DNA of 64,000 nucleotides from an uncultured Paracoccus sp. (GTDB taxonomy: Bacteria; Pseudomonadota; Alphaproteobacteria; Rhodobacterales; Rhodobacteraceae), in the NCBI GenBank assembly GCA_934533075.1, contig CAKTBJ010000007.1:21201-85200 (forward strand). Reading direction: 5' to 3'. Each line of letters begins with the position of its first letter. Positions within the stretch are counted from its first letter, which is position 1. A model generated the notes under the pieces. It did no database searches. It saw nothing but the letters and a program-made list of their open reading frames with translations, and was not told where the DNA came from. Of the stretch, positions 44,700-53,663 are shown piece by piece. The translations under genes and the position numbers were made by a program.

Positions 44700-46193
44700 A
44701 TGGACTGGAAGGCGGCAGGTGCGGCGGTCGAGGCCGCGGCGGATTGGGCAGGCGACGGGCCGGGCGGCGCGGTGCTGGCCTTCGACCGCACCGGGCTGCG
44801 GGCAACGGCCTCGGCGGGGGTGGAGAGCCTGGCCACGGGCCGGCCCTTCGGCATCGACAGCGTGGCCCGCTGCGCCTCGGTGACCAAGCATGTCTTCGCC
44901 GCCTTCGTGCTGGCGCACCCGGAGGCGGTCGGCCTCGACGACCCGCTGGGCAAGCACCTGCCGCAACTGGCGCCGGAGACGGGCGCGGTGACGGTGGGCC
45001 GGGCGCTGGACATGTCCGGCGGCATCCCGGACACCCGCGAAAGCCTGATCCTGACCGGCCATTCCATCTTTGCCCAGTCCCACGCCGCGCCCCTGCTGGC
45101 CTTCCACGCCGCCCTGCCCCGGCTGAACTATGCGCCGGGGACCGAGGTGCATTACTCGAACGGCGGTTATCGGCTGGTCGAGGAAGCCATGCGCGCCCGC
45201 GGGCTGCTGTTCGACGATTTCCTGCGCGACGAGATGCGCCGGCCCACCGGCCTGCCCATGCGCGCGGCCGAGATGTGGACCGACCCGGTGCCGGGTCTGG
45301 TGCCCGGCTACTGGCATGACGGCGCCGGCTGGCGCGAGGGGGTTCAGGGCATGCACCTGTCGGCGGCGGGCAGCCTGACCGCCAGCGGCCGGGCGCTGGC
45401 CGAATGGGGCCGGCGGCTGCTGACCGGCGAGGCGGGCTTTGCCGGCCAGCTGGCGGCGCTGAGCGCGCCGCGGCCGCTGCTGGACGGGCGGCCGACCGGC
45501 TATGGCCTGGGGATGCGCCGGCAATGGGTCGGCGGGCGCGAGCTGGTCGGGCATGGCGGCTCGCAGCCCGGCTATAAAAGCTATCTGCTGCTGGACCCCG
45601 AAACCGGGGCCGGCGTGGCGCTGGTCTGCAACCGCGACGACGTGAACACCGCCAACCTCGCGGCGCAGGTCATGGCGGCGCTGCTGGGCGAGACCCTGCC
45701 GGCGGCGGGCAGCGACCTGGTGCCGGGCCTCTATGTCGCGCCCGAGGGCGCCGACTGGATCGAGGTCGGCGCGGCCTCGGTCTCGCGCCTCGACGACGAG
45801 GTGGCGGTCTATCCGGCGGAGGGCGGCGGCGTGGACAGCCATTCGCCGACCTCCTCGCTGCGGCTGCGGATGGAGGGCGAGGCGGTCGTGGGCAGTGCCG
45901 GCTTCGCGCCCGTGCGCTATCTTCCGGTGCGCGAGGCGGCGGTTGCGCCCGGCCTCGGGGGCCGCTGGCGCCACGAGTCGGGCGCGATGCTGGCGATCGA
46001 GGGCGATGCCGTGGTGATGGGCGCCGGGCCGGCGCGGCGGGTGATGCCCTTGCAGGCGCTGGGCGGCGGGCGCTATCTGTTCCGGCTGGTGGACGGGCCG
46101 TGGAACCGGCGCATCTGCCTGCACCAGACGGCGCCGGACCGGATCCGGCTTGCGCTGTCGCGGGCGCGGATGATCGACTATCGCGCGGATTGA
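44700..46193 (+). CDS. serine hydrolase, class C beta-lactamase-like (D-aminopeptidase type)
   Basis: Penicillin-recognising fold hydrolase, 497 aa from the ATG at 44700, with GGAGGA 7 nt upstream. Active-site motifs are CASVTKHVF (S-x-x-K, near residue 60), HYSNGGY (Y-x-N, near 155) and GHGGSQPGYKS (H-x-G, near 285). Two beta-barrel-like C-terminal domains follow (about 340-497), the layout of D-aminopeptidase (Dap) of Ochrobactrum and D-stereospecific peptidases. No signal peptide. The frame is open upstream to 44547 through the repeat array. It converges with the AbrB-family gene with a 16-nt overlap. Confidence 0.88.
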   Translation: MDWKAAGAAVEAAADWAGDGPGGAVLAFDRTGLRATASAGVESLATGRPFGIDSVARCASVTKHVFAAFVLAHPEAVGLDDPLGKHLPQLAPETGAVTVGRALDMSGGIPDTRESLILTGHSIFAQSHAAPLLAFHAALPRLNYAPGTEVHYSNGGYRLVEEAMRARGLLFDDFLRDEMRRPTGLPMRAAEMWTDPVPGLVPGYWHDGAGWREGVQGMHLSAAGSLTASGRALAEWGRRLLTGEAGFAGQLAALSAPRPLLDGRPTGYGLGMRRQWVGGRELVGHGGSQPGYKSYLLLDPETGAGVALVCNRDDVNTANLAAQVMAALLGETLPAAGSDLVPGLYVAPEGADWIEVGAASVSRLDDEVAVYPAEGGGVDSHSPTSSLRLRMEGEAVVGSAGFAPVRYLPVREAAVAPGLGGRWRHESGAMLAIEGDAVVMGAGPARRVMPLQALGGGRYLFRLVDGPWNRRICLHQTAPDRIRLALSRARMIDYRAD

Positions 46194-47266
46194 CGGCTCG
46201 GGCCGGGGCCGGCCTGCGCCCGCACCCGGCCCAGGGCCAGCGGCACCAGCACCACCAGCGCCAGGATGCGCGCGAAATGGTGCAGCGCGATGAAGGCCGG
46301 ATCATGGCCCAGCGCCAGGCCGATGGCGGCCATGACCTCGACCCCGCCGGGGGCGAAGGCCACCCAGAGCTGCACCAGAGGCAGCCCGGTCAGCGCCGCC
46401 GTCAGCGCCGCGAAGGCGATGGACACCGACAGCGTGACCCCCAGCATCACCGCCCCGGCCAGCGCCATCCGCCGCAGCGAGGCGCCGCCCATGCCGCGCA
46501 CCCGCGTGCCCAGCGCGCCGCCGGCGATGGCGAGGCCGCAAAACATCGCCCAGTCCGGCACGGCGCCCTCGACCCGGCCGGTGGCATGGGCGCCGGCGCT
46601 GACCAGCAGCCCGAACAGGAAGCACGAGGCCGGGATGCGCAGCCGCTGGCCGGCCATGCCCAGCCCGAAGCCGGCGGCCAGCAGCACCGCCAGCGGCACA
46701 AGCCGCATCGGCGGATGCGGCGCGGCGGCCGGGATGGCGCCGGCATCCAGCAGCGCCGACAGCGGCGGCACCATCAGCACCAGAAACAGCACCCGCACCA
46801 CCTGAAGGCCCATGATCACGCCGACCTCGCCGCGCCCCTCGACGGCCAGCGCGATCACGTTGGACATGGTGCCGGGCGCGGTGGCCAGCACGGCGGTCTC
46901 GCGGTCGAGGCCGGCCAGCCGCTGCAAGGCGACGGTGCCCAGCCACAGGGTCGCCACCAGCGACAGCATCAGCAGAAGCAGGCTGGGCAGCCAGCCGGGC
47001 AGGCGCGCGGCCAGGTCGGGGTCGATGCCGCCGCCCAGCGCCACGCCGATGGCGGTGAAACCGGCATCGCGCAGCCGCAGCGGCACCGCGCCCCGGCCGG
47101 TCACGGCCGACAGCAGCGCCACGGTCAGGCTGGACCCCAGCAGCGCCCCGGCCGGCACGCCCAGCGCCACCGCCGCCAGCCCGCCGGCAAAGGCCGCGCC
47201 CAGCGTTCCCGCCACGATGGCCTTGTCCTGCAACAGCTTGCCCCCTCGCTCAGCCCCGGCTTGCAT
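46178..47266 (-). CDS. AbrB family membrane protein
   Basis: Integral membrane protein of the family once annotated as ammonia monooxygenase/AbrB regulators (PF05145), 362 aa from the ATG at 47266 (MQAGAERGGKLLQDKAIVAG), about ten transmembrane helices. The protein has two similar halves; ATAPGTMSNVIALAVEGRGE and AFAPGGVEVMAAIGLALGHD are the duplicated PGG/PGT motifs typical of the family. Function unproven; transport is likely by topology. The upstream open frame to 47761 overlaps the divergent glycosyltransferase and was not used. Confidence 0.85.
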   Translation of the reverse strand: MQAGAERGGKLLQDKAIVAGTLGAAFAGGLAAVALGVPAGALLGSSLTVALLSAVTGRGAVPLRLRDAGFTAIGVALGGGIDPDLAARLPGWLPSLLLLMLSLVATLWLGTVALQRLAGLDRETAVLATAPGTMSNVIALAVEGRGEVGVIMGLQVVRVLFLVLMVPPLSALLDAGAIPAAAPHPPMRLVPLAVLLAAGFGLGMAGQRLRIPASCFLFGLLVSAGAHATGRVEGAVPDWAMFCGLAIAGGALGTRVRGMGGASLRRMALAGAVMLGVTLSVSIAFAALTAALTGLPLVQLWVAFAPGGVEVMAAIGLALGHDPAFIALHHFARILALVVLVPLALGRVRAQAGPGPSRQSAR

Positions 47267-47318
47267 CGACCCGCCAGCCGGTGCAAGCCGGAGCGATACC
47301 GATCGAGAGGTGGCAAGG

Positions 47319-48521
47319 ATGGCCGCGAAACGCAAGCCCGACACCGAGGCGGACAAGGTGGGCACCGGGGCGGCCAGGGGCAAGGCCAGCGCGGACGGGG
47401 ATGGCGGAACGGTGCCGGCGACCCGACCCGAGGCACCGGATATCGCCAGCCCGAAACCCGCCCCCGCGCCCCGCGCCGTCAAGACCGTCCCGAAACACCG
47501 GACGGCACCGCGTTCCGGCACCCGCGCAACGGCCGCCCCGCCCTTCAACCTGCTGGTGCTGGGCCAGCGGGGCCGCATCGGCTTCGAGGCGCTGGCGCTG
47601 GCCGCCAGCCTGCGCCGCGCCTGCCCGGATTTCCCCGGCCGCCTGATCGTGGCCGAACCGCAGCCCGAGGCCGCATGGGAAGGCGTGGACACCCTGCTGC
47701 CCGCAGAACTGCGCGCCGCGCTGGAAGCCTGCGGGGCGCAGGTCGTGCCCTTCACCGCCACCCGCTTCGGCCATGCCTATCCCTATGGCAACAAGATCGA
47801 GGCGCTTTCCGTCCTGCCCGAGGGCCAGCCCTTCCTGTTCCTCGACAGCGACACGCTGGTCACCGGCGATCTGGCGCGGATGCCCTTCGACTTCGCCCGC
47901 CCCTCGGCCTCGATGCGGCGCAGCGGCACATGGCCCGAACCGCCGCTTTACGGGCCGGGCTATACCGCGATCTGGCGCAGCCTTTACGACCGCTTCGGGC
48001 TGGATTTCGAGGCCAGCCTCGATCCCGCCCAGCCCGACGAGCATTGGGAACGTTACCTCTATTTCAACGCCGGTTGGTTCTTCGGCGCCGATCCGGCGGA
48101 ATTCGGGCGCCGCTTCGCCGACTGGGCGCAAGCGGTGCTGGACGAGCCGGGCGACGCGCTGGCCTGCCAGAGGCTGGACGTGCATCTGGACCAGATCGTG
48201 CTGCCGCTGGTGATCCACAGCCTCGGCGGCGGCCGGCCGGGCGCGGAACTGGCCGGGATGGATGGCGCCGTGACCTGCCATTACCGTTACCTGTCGCTGC
48301 TCTACGCGCGGGAATCCGATGCGGCCGTGGCGGCGCTGGAGGCGCTGGCCGACGAAAAGCCCGTCCGGCGCGTGCTGCGGGACTGGGGGGCGTTTCACCG
48401 GCTGGTACTGCGCAAGGCGGGCGCAAGGCGCATCCGGCCGATGTTCGACCGCGAGGCCCCGCCGCCCGAGCCGGCGATCCGCAGGGCGTTGAAACAGGCC
48501 GGCTACTGGTCGCGGGACTAG
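47319..48521 (+). CDS. glycosyltransferase-like protein
   Basis: Predicted GT-A fold transferase, 400 aa from the ATG at 47319 (MAAKRKPDTEADKVG). The first ~75 residues are a disordered Lys/Pro/Ala-rich tail. The Rossmann-like core begins NLLVLGQRGRIGFEALALAA; the metal-binding DxD motif is FLFLDSDTLVTGDLARMPFD (near residue 180) and NAGWFFG is a typical sugar-site segment. The acceptor is unknown. It is divergent from the AbrB-family gene (52 nt apart) and followed by a strong hairpin. Confidence 0.8.
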   Translation: MAAKRKPDTEADKVGTGAARGKASADGDGGTVPATRPEAPDIASPKPAPAPRAVKTVPKHRTAPRSGTRATAAPPFNLLVLGQRGRIGFEALALAASLRRACPDFPGRLIVAEPQPEAAWEGVDTLLPAELRAALEACGAQVVPFTATRFGHAYPYGNKIEALSVLPEGQPFLFLDSDTLVTGDLARMPFDFARPSASMRRSGTWPEPPLYGPGYTAIWRSLYDRFGLDFEASLDPAQPDEHWERYLYFNAGWFFGADPAEFGRRFADWAQAVLDEPGDALACQRLDVHLDQIVLPLVIHSLGGGRPGAELAGMDGAVTCHYRYLSLLYARESDAAVAALEALADEKPVRRVLRDWGAFHRLVLRKAGARRIRPMFDREAPPPEPAIRRALKQAGYWSRD

Positions 48522-48565
48522 GCCGCCGGGCGGCCACAGGGGCGCGGTCGCCGGCAGCGGCCGGC

Positions 48566-48603
48566 GGGACCCGAAGGGGTCTCGACGACCCCTTTCGGGT
48601 CCC
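48566..48603 (+). terminator. terminator-like hairpin after glycosyltransferase gene
   Basis: GGGACCCGAAGGGGTC (48566-48581) pairs with GACCCCTTTCGGGTCCC (48587-48603) with a single bulge and a 5-nt loop; CTTT follows. It is 45 nt past the stop, and works on either strand. Confidence 0.65.
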
Positions 48604-48661
48604 CTTTGGCAGGGGGTGCGGCGGTGCGGATGGCACGACCCGCCGGACGATCCGGAAGGCC

Positions 48662-48716
48662 GGGGCGTCCCGCCTGCGCCCCTGCGGGGCTTGACGGGCC
48701 GGCGCTGCCGCCCGGC
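48662..48716 (-). repeat. dispersed GC-rich repeat, copy 2
   Basis: On the minus strand it reads GCCGGGCGGCAGCGCCGGCC, then CGTCAAGCCCCGCAGGGGCG, close to the copies at 26881 and 53019. It lies 30 nt from copy C of the hairpin family. Confidence 0.7.
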
Positions 48717-48746
48717 CTTGCGCGGGACGCGCCGCGTGGGCTGCCC

Positions 48747-48796
48747 GACTTGCCCACCCCCTCCGACTCCCGAGGGTCTCCGGGCGTGGACAAGTC
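48747..48796 (-). repeat. dispersed hairpin repeat, copy C
   Basis: 50 nt, inverted relative to copies A and B. In the common orientation the arms are GACTTGTCCAC and GTGGGCAAGTC (one U-G wobble). The loop reads CTCGGGAG instead of CCCAGGAG. The GTGGGCTGCCC flank is shared with copy D. Confidence 0.85.
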
Positions 48797-48937
48797 TGCG
48801 TGGTCGCGGAGCGACGGGGGCGGTGCGTGCAGCACGCACCCTGCATCCCGCGCGTCCGGGTGCGGGCCGTCCATCCCGGTCCCCGCACCGATCGCCGCCG
48901 CCCGTCCCGCCGGCGGCAGGTGGCGAAAGCGGCCCGC

Positions 48938-51874
48938 CTATGCCCCGGCGGCTGTCAGAACCGCGTCGCAGCGGGCGCAGGTGCCGGGATGGGCATGGCT
49001 GCCCACATCCGGCAGGATGCGCCAGCAGCGCCCGCATTTCCCGCCTTCCGCCATCTCGAAGACCACGCCGACGCCCGGCACCTCGGCCAGCCGGAACGCC
49101 TCGGCCGGGGCCGGGTCTGCGGTCAGCGAGAGGCCCGAGGTGATCGAGACCTCGGCCATGTCCACGCCGCGTAGCGCCGCCAGCAGGTCGGCATCCTCGA
49201 CATGCACCACCGGCGCGGCCTCCAGGCTGGCGCCGATGGTCTTGTCGGCGCGCTTGACCTCCAAGGCCGCCGTGATCACGCGGCGGGTGCGGCGGATGGC
49301 GTCCCAACGCGCGGCCAGCCCGTCATCCAGCCATGCGGCCGGCGTGTCCGGGAAGTCGTGCAGATGCACGGAATCATCCTCGGACGGGAAGCGCGACAGC
49401 CACACGTCTTCGGCGGTGAAGGGCAGGATCGGCGCCAGCCACAGCGTCAGCCGCGAAAACAGCAGGTCCAGCACGGTGCGCGCGGCCCGGCGGCGGATGC
49501 TGTCGGGGGCATCGCAATAGAGCGCGTCCTTGCGGATGTCGAAATAGAAGGCCGACAGGTCCGAGGTCGCAAAGCTGAACAGCGCCTGGAACACGCCCTG
49601 GAAGTCGTAGGCGTCATAGCCCTGCCGCACCTGCGCATCCAGGCTCGCCAGCCGGTGCAGCACCCAGCGTTCCAGCTCGGGCATCTCGGCCTCGGGCAGG
49701 CGCTCGGCCTCATCCCAGCCATGCAATGCGCCGAGGATGAAGCGCAGGGTGTTCCTGAGCCGGCGATAGCTGTCGGCGGTGCCCTTGAGGATCTCCGGCC
49801 CGATGCGCTGGTCGGCGGTGTAATCGGCCTGCGCCACCCACAGCCGCAGGATGTCGGCGCCGTATTGCCTGATGACCTCGGCGGGCACGATGGTGTTGCC
49901 CAGCGACTTGGACATCTTCATGCCCTTCTCGTCGAGGGTGAAGCCATGCGTCAGCACGCCGCGATAGGGCGCGCGCCCCTTGGTGGCGCAGGATTGCAGC
50001 AGCGAGGACTGGAACCAGCCGCGATGCTGGTCGGTGCCTTCGAGGTAAAGATCGGCAATCCCGTCCGGGCTACCATCGGCGCGGTCGCGCAGCACGAAGG
50101 CATGGGTCGAGCCGGAGTCGAACCACACGTCCAGCACGTCCATGACCTGATCCCAGTCCTCGGGATCGTGCAGGCCGGCCAGAACCTTTTCCTTGAAGCC
50201 CGGCTCGAACCAGGCATCGGCGCCGGTCTCCTCGAAGGCGGCGATGATGCGGGCATTGACCTGCGGGTCGCGCAGCAGGAAATCCGCATCGGTCGGCTTC
50301 GCCCCCCGGCGGACGAAACAGGTCAGCGGCACACCCCAGGCGCGTTGCCGCGACAGCACCCAGTCGGGGCGGCTTTCCACCATCGCATGGATGCGGTTGC
50401 GCCCGGTCTGCGGGGTCCATGTCACCAGCCGGTCGATGCTGGCCAGCGCGCGCTGGCGGATGGTGTCGCCATATTCGCCCATGCCGTCGGCCAGCGGCTT
50501 GTCGATGGCGGCGAACCATTGCGGGGTGTTGCGATAGATCACCGGCGCCTTGGAGCGCCAGCTATGCGGGTAGGAATGCTTGATCTTGCCGCGCGCCAGC
50601 AGCCCGCCGACCTCGGCCAGCTTGTCGATCACCGCCTTGTTGGCGTTGCCCTCCTTGCCGTTGGGCGCAAGGATCATCTTGCCGCCGAAGAAGGGCAGGT
50701 CGGGGCGGAAGCTGCCATCGTCCAGCACGTTATAGGTGATGACCCGATCCAGCATGCGCAGGTCGCGGTAAAGCTCGTATTCCTCCATCCCGTGCGAGGG
50801 CGCGCAATGCACGAAGCCGGTGCCCTCGGTATCGGTGACGAAGCCGGCGGCGCGGAAATCGCGCAGATCGTCCCATTCGCCTTCGCCGCCCTCGGCCCCT
50901 TGCAGGGGATGGGCCAGCGCCAGCCCTTCCAGCGCCGAGACCGGCACATCCGCCACCCGGCGCACCATCGCCGGCGTCAGCCGCGCCCGCGCCATGACGT
51001 CCGCCGCCAGATTGTCGGCAAGGATGAAGCGGTCGCCGACATTGGCCCAGCACTCGCCGGGGACCTCGACCACCTCGTAAAGGCCATAGGCGATGTCCTC
51101 GCCATAGACGACCGCCTTGTTCGACGGCATCGTCCAGGGGGTCGTGGTCCAGATCACCACATAGCTGCCCAGCAGGGGCGAATCGGCCGGCGCGGCCACG
51201 CGGAACTTCACCCAGATGGTGAAGCTTTCCTTGTCGTGATATTCGACCTCCGCCTCAGCCAAAGCGGTCTTTTCCACCGGCGACCACATCACCGGCTTCG
51301 ACCCCTGATAGAGGCTTCCATTCATCAGCAGCTTCAGGAACTCGTCCGCGATGACCGCCTCGGCGTGGTCGGTCATGGTCAGATAGGGGTCGTCCCACTT
51401 GCCGGTGACGCCCAGCCGCTTGAACTCCTCGCGCTGGATGTCCACCCAGCGGGCGGCAAAGGCGCGGCATTCCTGCCGGAACTCGACCGGCGCCACCGCG
51501 TCCTTGTCGAGGCCCTTCTTGCGGTATTCTTCTTCGATCTTCCACTCGATCGGCAGGCCGTGGCAATCCCAGCCCGGCACATAGCGCGCGTCGCGGCCCA
51601 TCATCTGCTGGCTGCGGGTGATGAAGTCCTTCAGCACCTTGTTCAGCGCGTGGCCGATATGCAGGTGGCCGTTGGCATAGGGCGGGCCGTCATGCAGGAT
51701 GAAGGGCTTGCGGCCCGCCGCACCCGCGCGCAGGCGGTCATAGATGCCCAGCCGCTCCCAGCGGGCCAGCCAGTCGGGTTCGCGCGCGGGCAGGCCGGCG
51801 CGCATGGGGAAGTCGGTCTCGGGAAGGAAAACGGTCTCGCGGTAGTCGGGGACGGCGGGCGTATCGGCGCACAT
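48938..51874 (-). CDS. ileS: isoleucyl-tRNA synthetase
   Basis: Charges tRNA-Ile; class I synthetase, 978 aa from the ATG at 51874 (MCADTPAVPDYRETVFLPET). HIGH motif: PPYANGHLHIGHALNK (about residues 62-77). KMSKS motif: MKMSKSLGN near residue 655. The editing domain (TTTPWTMPSNKAV) and the C-terminal zinc finger CGRCWRILPDVG...CARCDAVL are intact. The open frame extends to 52084 but that part overlaps the divergent hemoglobin gene. Length fits the family. Confidence 0.97.
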   Translation of the reverse strand: MCADTPAVPDYRETVFLPETDFPMRAGLPAREPDWLARWERLGIYDRLRAGAAGRKPFILHDGPPYANGHLHIGHALNKVLKDFITRSQQMMGRDARYVPGWDCHGLPIEWKIEEEYRKKGLDKDAVAPVEFRQECRAFAARWVDIQREEFKRLGVTGKWDDPYLTMTDHAEAVIADEFLKLLMNGSLYQGSKPVMWSPVEKTALAEAEVEYHDKESFTIWVKFRVAAPADSPLLGSYVVIWTTTPWTMPSNKAVVYGEDIAYGLYEVVEVPGECWANVGDRFILADNLAADVMARARLTPAMVRRVADVPVSALEGLALAHPLQGAEGGEGEWDDLRDFRAAGFVTDTEGTGFVHCAPSHGMEEYELYRDLRMLDRVITYNVLDDGSFRPDLPFFGGKMILAPNGKEGNANKAVIDKLAEVGGLLARGKIKHSYPHSWRSKAPVIYRNTPQWFAAIDKPLADGMGEYGDTIRQRALASIDRLVTWTPQTGRNRIHAMVESRPDWVLSRQRAWGVPLTCFVRRGAKPTDADFLLRDPQVNARIIAAFEETGADAWFEPGFKEKVLAGLHDPEDWDQVMDVLDVWFDSGSTHAFVLRDRADGSPDGIADLYLEGTDQHRGWFQSSLLQSCATKGRAPYRGVLTHGFTLDEKGMKMSKSLGNTIVPAEVIRQYGADILRLWVAQADYTADQRIGPEILKGTADSYRRLRNTLRFILGALHGWDEAERLPEAEMPELERWVLHRLASLDAQVRQGYDAYDFQGVFQALFSFATSDLSAFYFDIRKDALYCDAPDSIRRRAARTVLDLLFSRLTLWLAPILPFTAEDVWLSRFPSEDDSVHLHDFPDTPAAWLDDGLAARWDAIRRTRRVITAALEVKRADKTIGASLEAAPVVHVEDADLLAALRGVDMAEVSITSGLSLTADPAPAEAFRLAEVPGVGVVFEMAEGGKCGRCWRILPDVGSHAHPGTCARCDAVLTAAGA

Positions 51875-52052
51875 GGTCGGCGGTCCTGTCATCGGGGCAA
51901 GGGTCGGATAGCGGATGGCGGCAGCCCGGCGGTGGGAAGGCCTCACACCGCCGGGCTGATAATTCGAATGATGCGACCCCGGAAATCCATGCCCCGCTGT
52001 ATAAAGTCCGGGCGGGGTTGCGCAAGGGCCGGCGCAGGCCCAGATTGGCGCC

Positions 52053-52454
52053 ATGTCCACGCCCCTGCCCCTTTTCGACGCCACGCCCGCCCAGATCGAC
52101 CGGGTGGTGGCGGTGTTCTATGCACAGGTCCGGCGCGATGCGGTGCTGGGTCCGGTCTTTGCGGCGCATGTGCGCGACTGGCCCGAGCACGAGGCGAAGA
52201 TCGCCCGCTTCTGGCGCAACGCGATCCTGCGCGAGGGCGGCTATGACGGCAATCCGATGCGCGTCCACCGCGAGGCCGGCGACGTGATGGCCGCGCATTT
52301 CCCGCGCTGGCTGGCGCTGTTCGACGAGGTGCTGGCCCGCCATGCTCCGCCGGACATCGCGCCCCGCTGGTCGGCGCTGGCGCATCGCATCGGCCGCGCG
52401 CTGGCGATGGGGCTGCGGGAGGCGGCGCCGGGCGGGGTGCCGAATTTGCGATAG
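52053..52454 (+). CDS. group III truncated hemoglobin
   Basis: Small heme protein of unproven role (oxygen, NO or peroxide chemistry), 133 aa. The pattern VVAVFYAQVRRDAVLGPVF, then WPEHEAKIARFWRNAILREG and GNPMRVHREAGDVMAAHFPR is that of group III truncated globins; the proximal histidine is the one in RVHREAG. It is divergent from ileS with the start codons 179 nt apart. Confidence 0.9.
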   Translation: MSTPLPLFDATPAQIDRVVAVFYAQVRRDAVLGPVFAAHVRDWPEHEAKIARFWRNAILREGGYDGNPMRVHREAGDVMAAHFPRWLALFDEVLARHAPPDIAPRWSALAHRIGRALAMGLREAAPGGVPNLR

Positions 52455-52876
52455 GCGGCCTTTCCTCTACCGGCGGCACCTGCCGCTCCGGTCGCGCCAC
52501 GCCAGAGCCACGCCACGCGGCCCGCCCGGATGACGTTCCACGCCAGGCAGCCCAGGCATGCCTCCGCCCATGACGATCAGGGCACGCCCCGCCGCCGGCC
52601 AATCCGACAAGATGCCCGCACCGTTTGCGGGCGAGGCCGGCGGGGCCAAAGGCATGAACGGGCGGACCAGCCCGACAAGACGGCGCAACAGCGCCGTCGC
52701 AGAGCGACTGTTCATCGCCGGTCCCCTTCATCTCCAACCCCCTCGCGATATGGCGGCGCAGGGGGCGGGCGCCGACGGCGCGAGGCGGTCATCCACACAG
52801 GCAGCGCGCCCCTGACCGGATGGCGGCACCGCGCCCGCTTGCGCGCGCGCCCGCCCCACGCTATGCGGTTGGCCAT
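52455..52876. other. gap between truncated hemoglobin and tRNA-Gly
   Basis: 422 nt without an assured gene. A minus-strand frame (52467-52715, 82 codons, MNSRSATALLRRLVGLVRPF) has AAGGGGA well placed before its ATG, but the product is low-complexity and I do not annotate it. No repeat found. Confidence 0.5.
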
Positions 52877-52950
52877 GCGGGTGTAGCTCAATGGTAGAGC
52901 CGCAGCCTTCCAAGCTGAAGACGTGGGTTCGATTCCCATCACCCGCTCCA
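52877..52950 (+). tRNA. tRNA-Gly(TCC)
   Basis: A 74-nt cloverleaf with encoded CCA. Acceptor GCGGGTG pairs with CACCCGC; the anticodon arm GCAGC-CTTCCAA-GCTGA carries TCC; T-arm GTGGG-TTCGATT-CCCAT. Apparently monocistronic. Confidence 0.97.
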
Positions 52951-53470
52951 TCCCTTCCCTGCCCCCCCGGACGAACGCGGCGCCTGCCCCCGGACGCGGC
53001 GGGGCGCCATGCCGAAGGGCCGGGCGGCAGCGCCGGCCCGCCAAGCCCTGAAAGGGCGCCGGCGGGCCGTCCCCGGAAGGCGGTGTATCGGGCGGCGGAA
53101 CATCCCCCTTGCCACCTCGATCCGCCCCGAGCCGGTGGCATGCCGGGGAATTCCCGCGACTGGGGGATGGCGGACCGCCGTTGCCGGGCAAAGCGTCCGG
53201 GCGGCGGCAGGTCGCCCCCTGCCGACACCGCCCGCCTTGCGCGGATGGCCCACCAGGGAATCGCTGCGGCTCCGGGACGGCATGTCGGTCCCATGCCGCC
53301 GCCCGGCCGGGCAGGCACCGCGCAAGACCGCGCCCGGACGGGTCCCCCCTTGCCGTCGCCGCTTGCGGCCCCATCCCCGCCGCGCTAGCAAAAGCCCAGG
53401 CGCGCGGTTGTCTGCGCGTCGGGCGTGCCTATATCCGCCACAGGTTCGCATCGCAGGGAAAGGGAACGGG
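52951..53470. other. gap between tRNA-Gly and the small membrane protein gene
   Basis: 520 nt without a gene. It contains one copy of the GC-rich dispersed repeat (53019-53072) and several short GC palindromes between 53120 and 53300. Open frames through it are low-complexity. Confidence 0.55.
53019..53072 (+). repeat. dispersed GC-rich repeat, copy 3
   Basis: GCCGGGCGGCAGCGCCGGCC, then CGCCAAGCCCTGAAAGGGCG and CCGGCGGGCC. The ends can pair, so the element is partly palindromic, like REP sequences. Confidence 0.7.
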
Positions 53471-53554
53471 ATGAGCGACAAGAGCGTCTCGCGGCTGGGG
53501 TTCTGGCTGCTGTTCCTGGTCACGCTCTACACCGCCTTCGGCTGGGCGGTCTGA
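53471..53554 (+). CDS. 27-aa single-helix membrane protein
   Basis: A short frame from the ATG at 53471, preceded by AGGGAAAGGGAACGGG. It reads MSDKSVSRLGFWLLFLVTLY and ends TAFGWAV: one transmembrane helix after a charged start. The stop is 7 nt before the ATG at 53562 and 109 nt before the XpaC-family start. The ribosome site and clean membrane-helix pattern support it, but it is very short. Function unknown. Confidence 0.5.
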   Translation: MSDKSVSRLGFWLLFLVTLYTAFGWAV

Positions 53555-53663
53555 GGGACCGATGCTGTGGAGCCTTTTCTCCAGCCGGACGTTCTGGCTG
53601 GTGGCGCTGGCGATCTATGTGGCGTGGCTGACCGCCCGCCCGCGGTCTGAAAGGAGGGCCAGC

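Larger units (their letters stand above)
48522..48937. other. gap with hairpin terminator and two dispersed repeats
   Basis: 416 nt between the glycosyltransferase and ileS ends (convergent). It contains a long hairpin (48566-48603), an inverted copy of the GC-rich repeat (48662-48716) and inverted copy C of the hairpin family (48747-48796). No gene seen. Confidence 0.65.

Noticed and set aside
41108..45319. 1,403-codon open frame on the plus strand
   Set aside because: It is antisense to the CorC/HlyC-type and dipeptidase genes and then crosses the repeat array; low-complexity and without motifs. Very high GC leaves few stop codons in shadow frames.
52467..52715. 82-codon minus-strand frame with a good ribosome site
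   Set aside because: The sequence AAGGGGA is well placed, but the product is low-complexity and has no pattern of a folded or membrane protein. I left it as a note in the gap entry.
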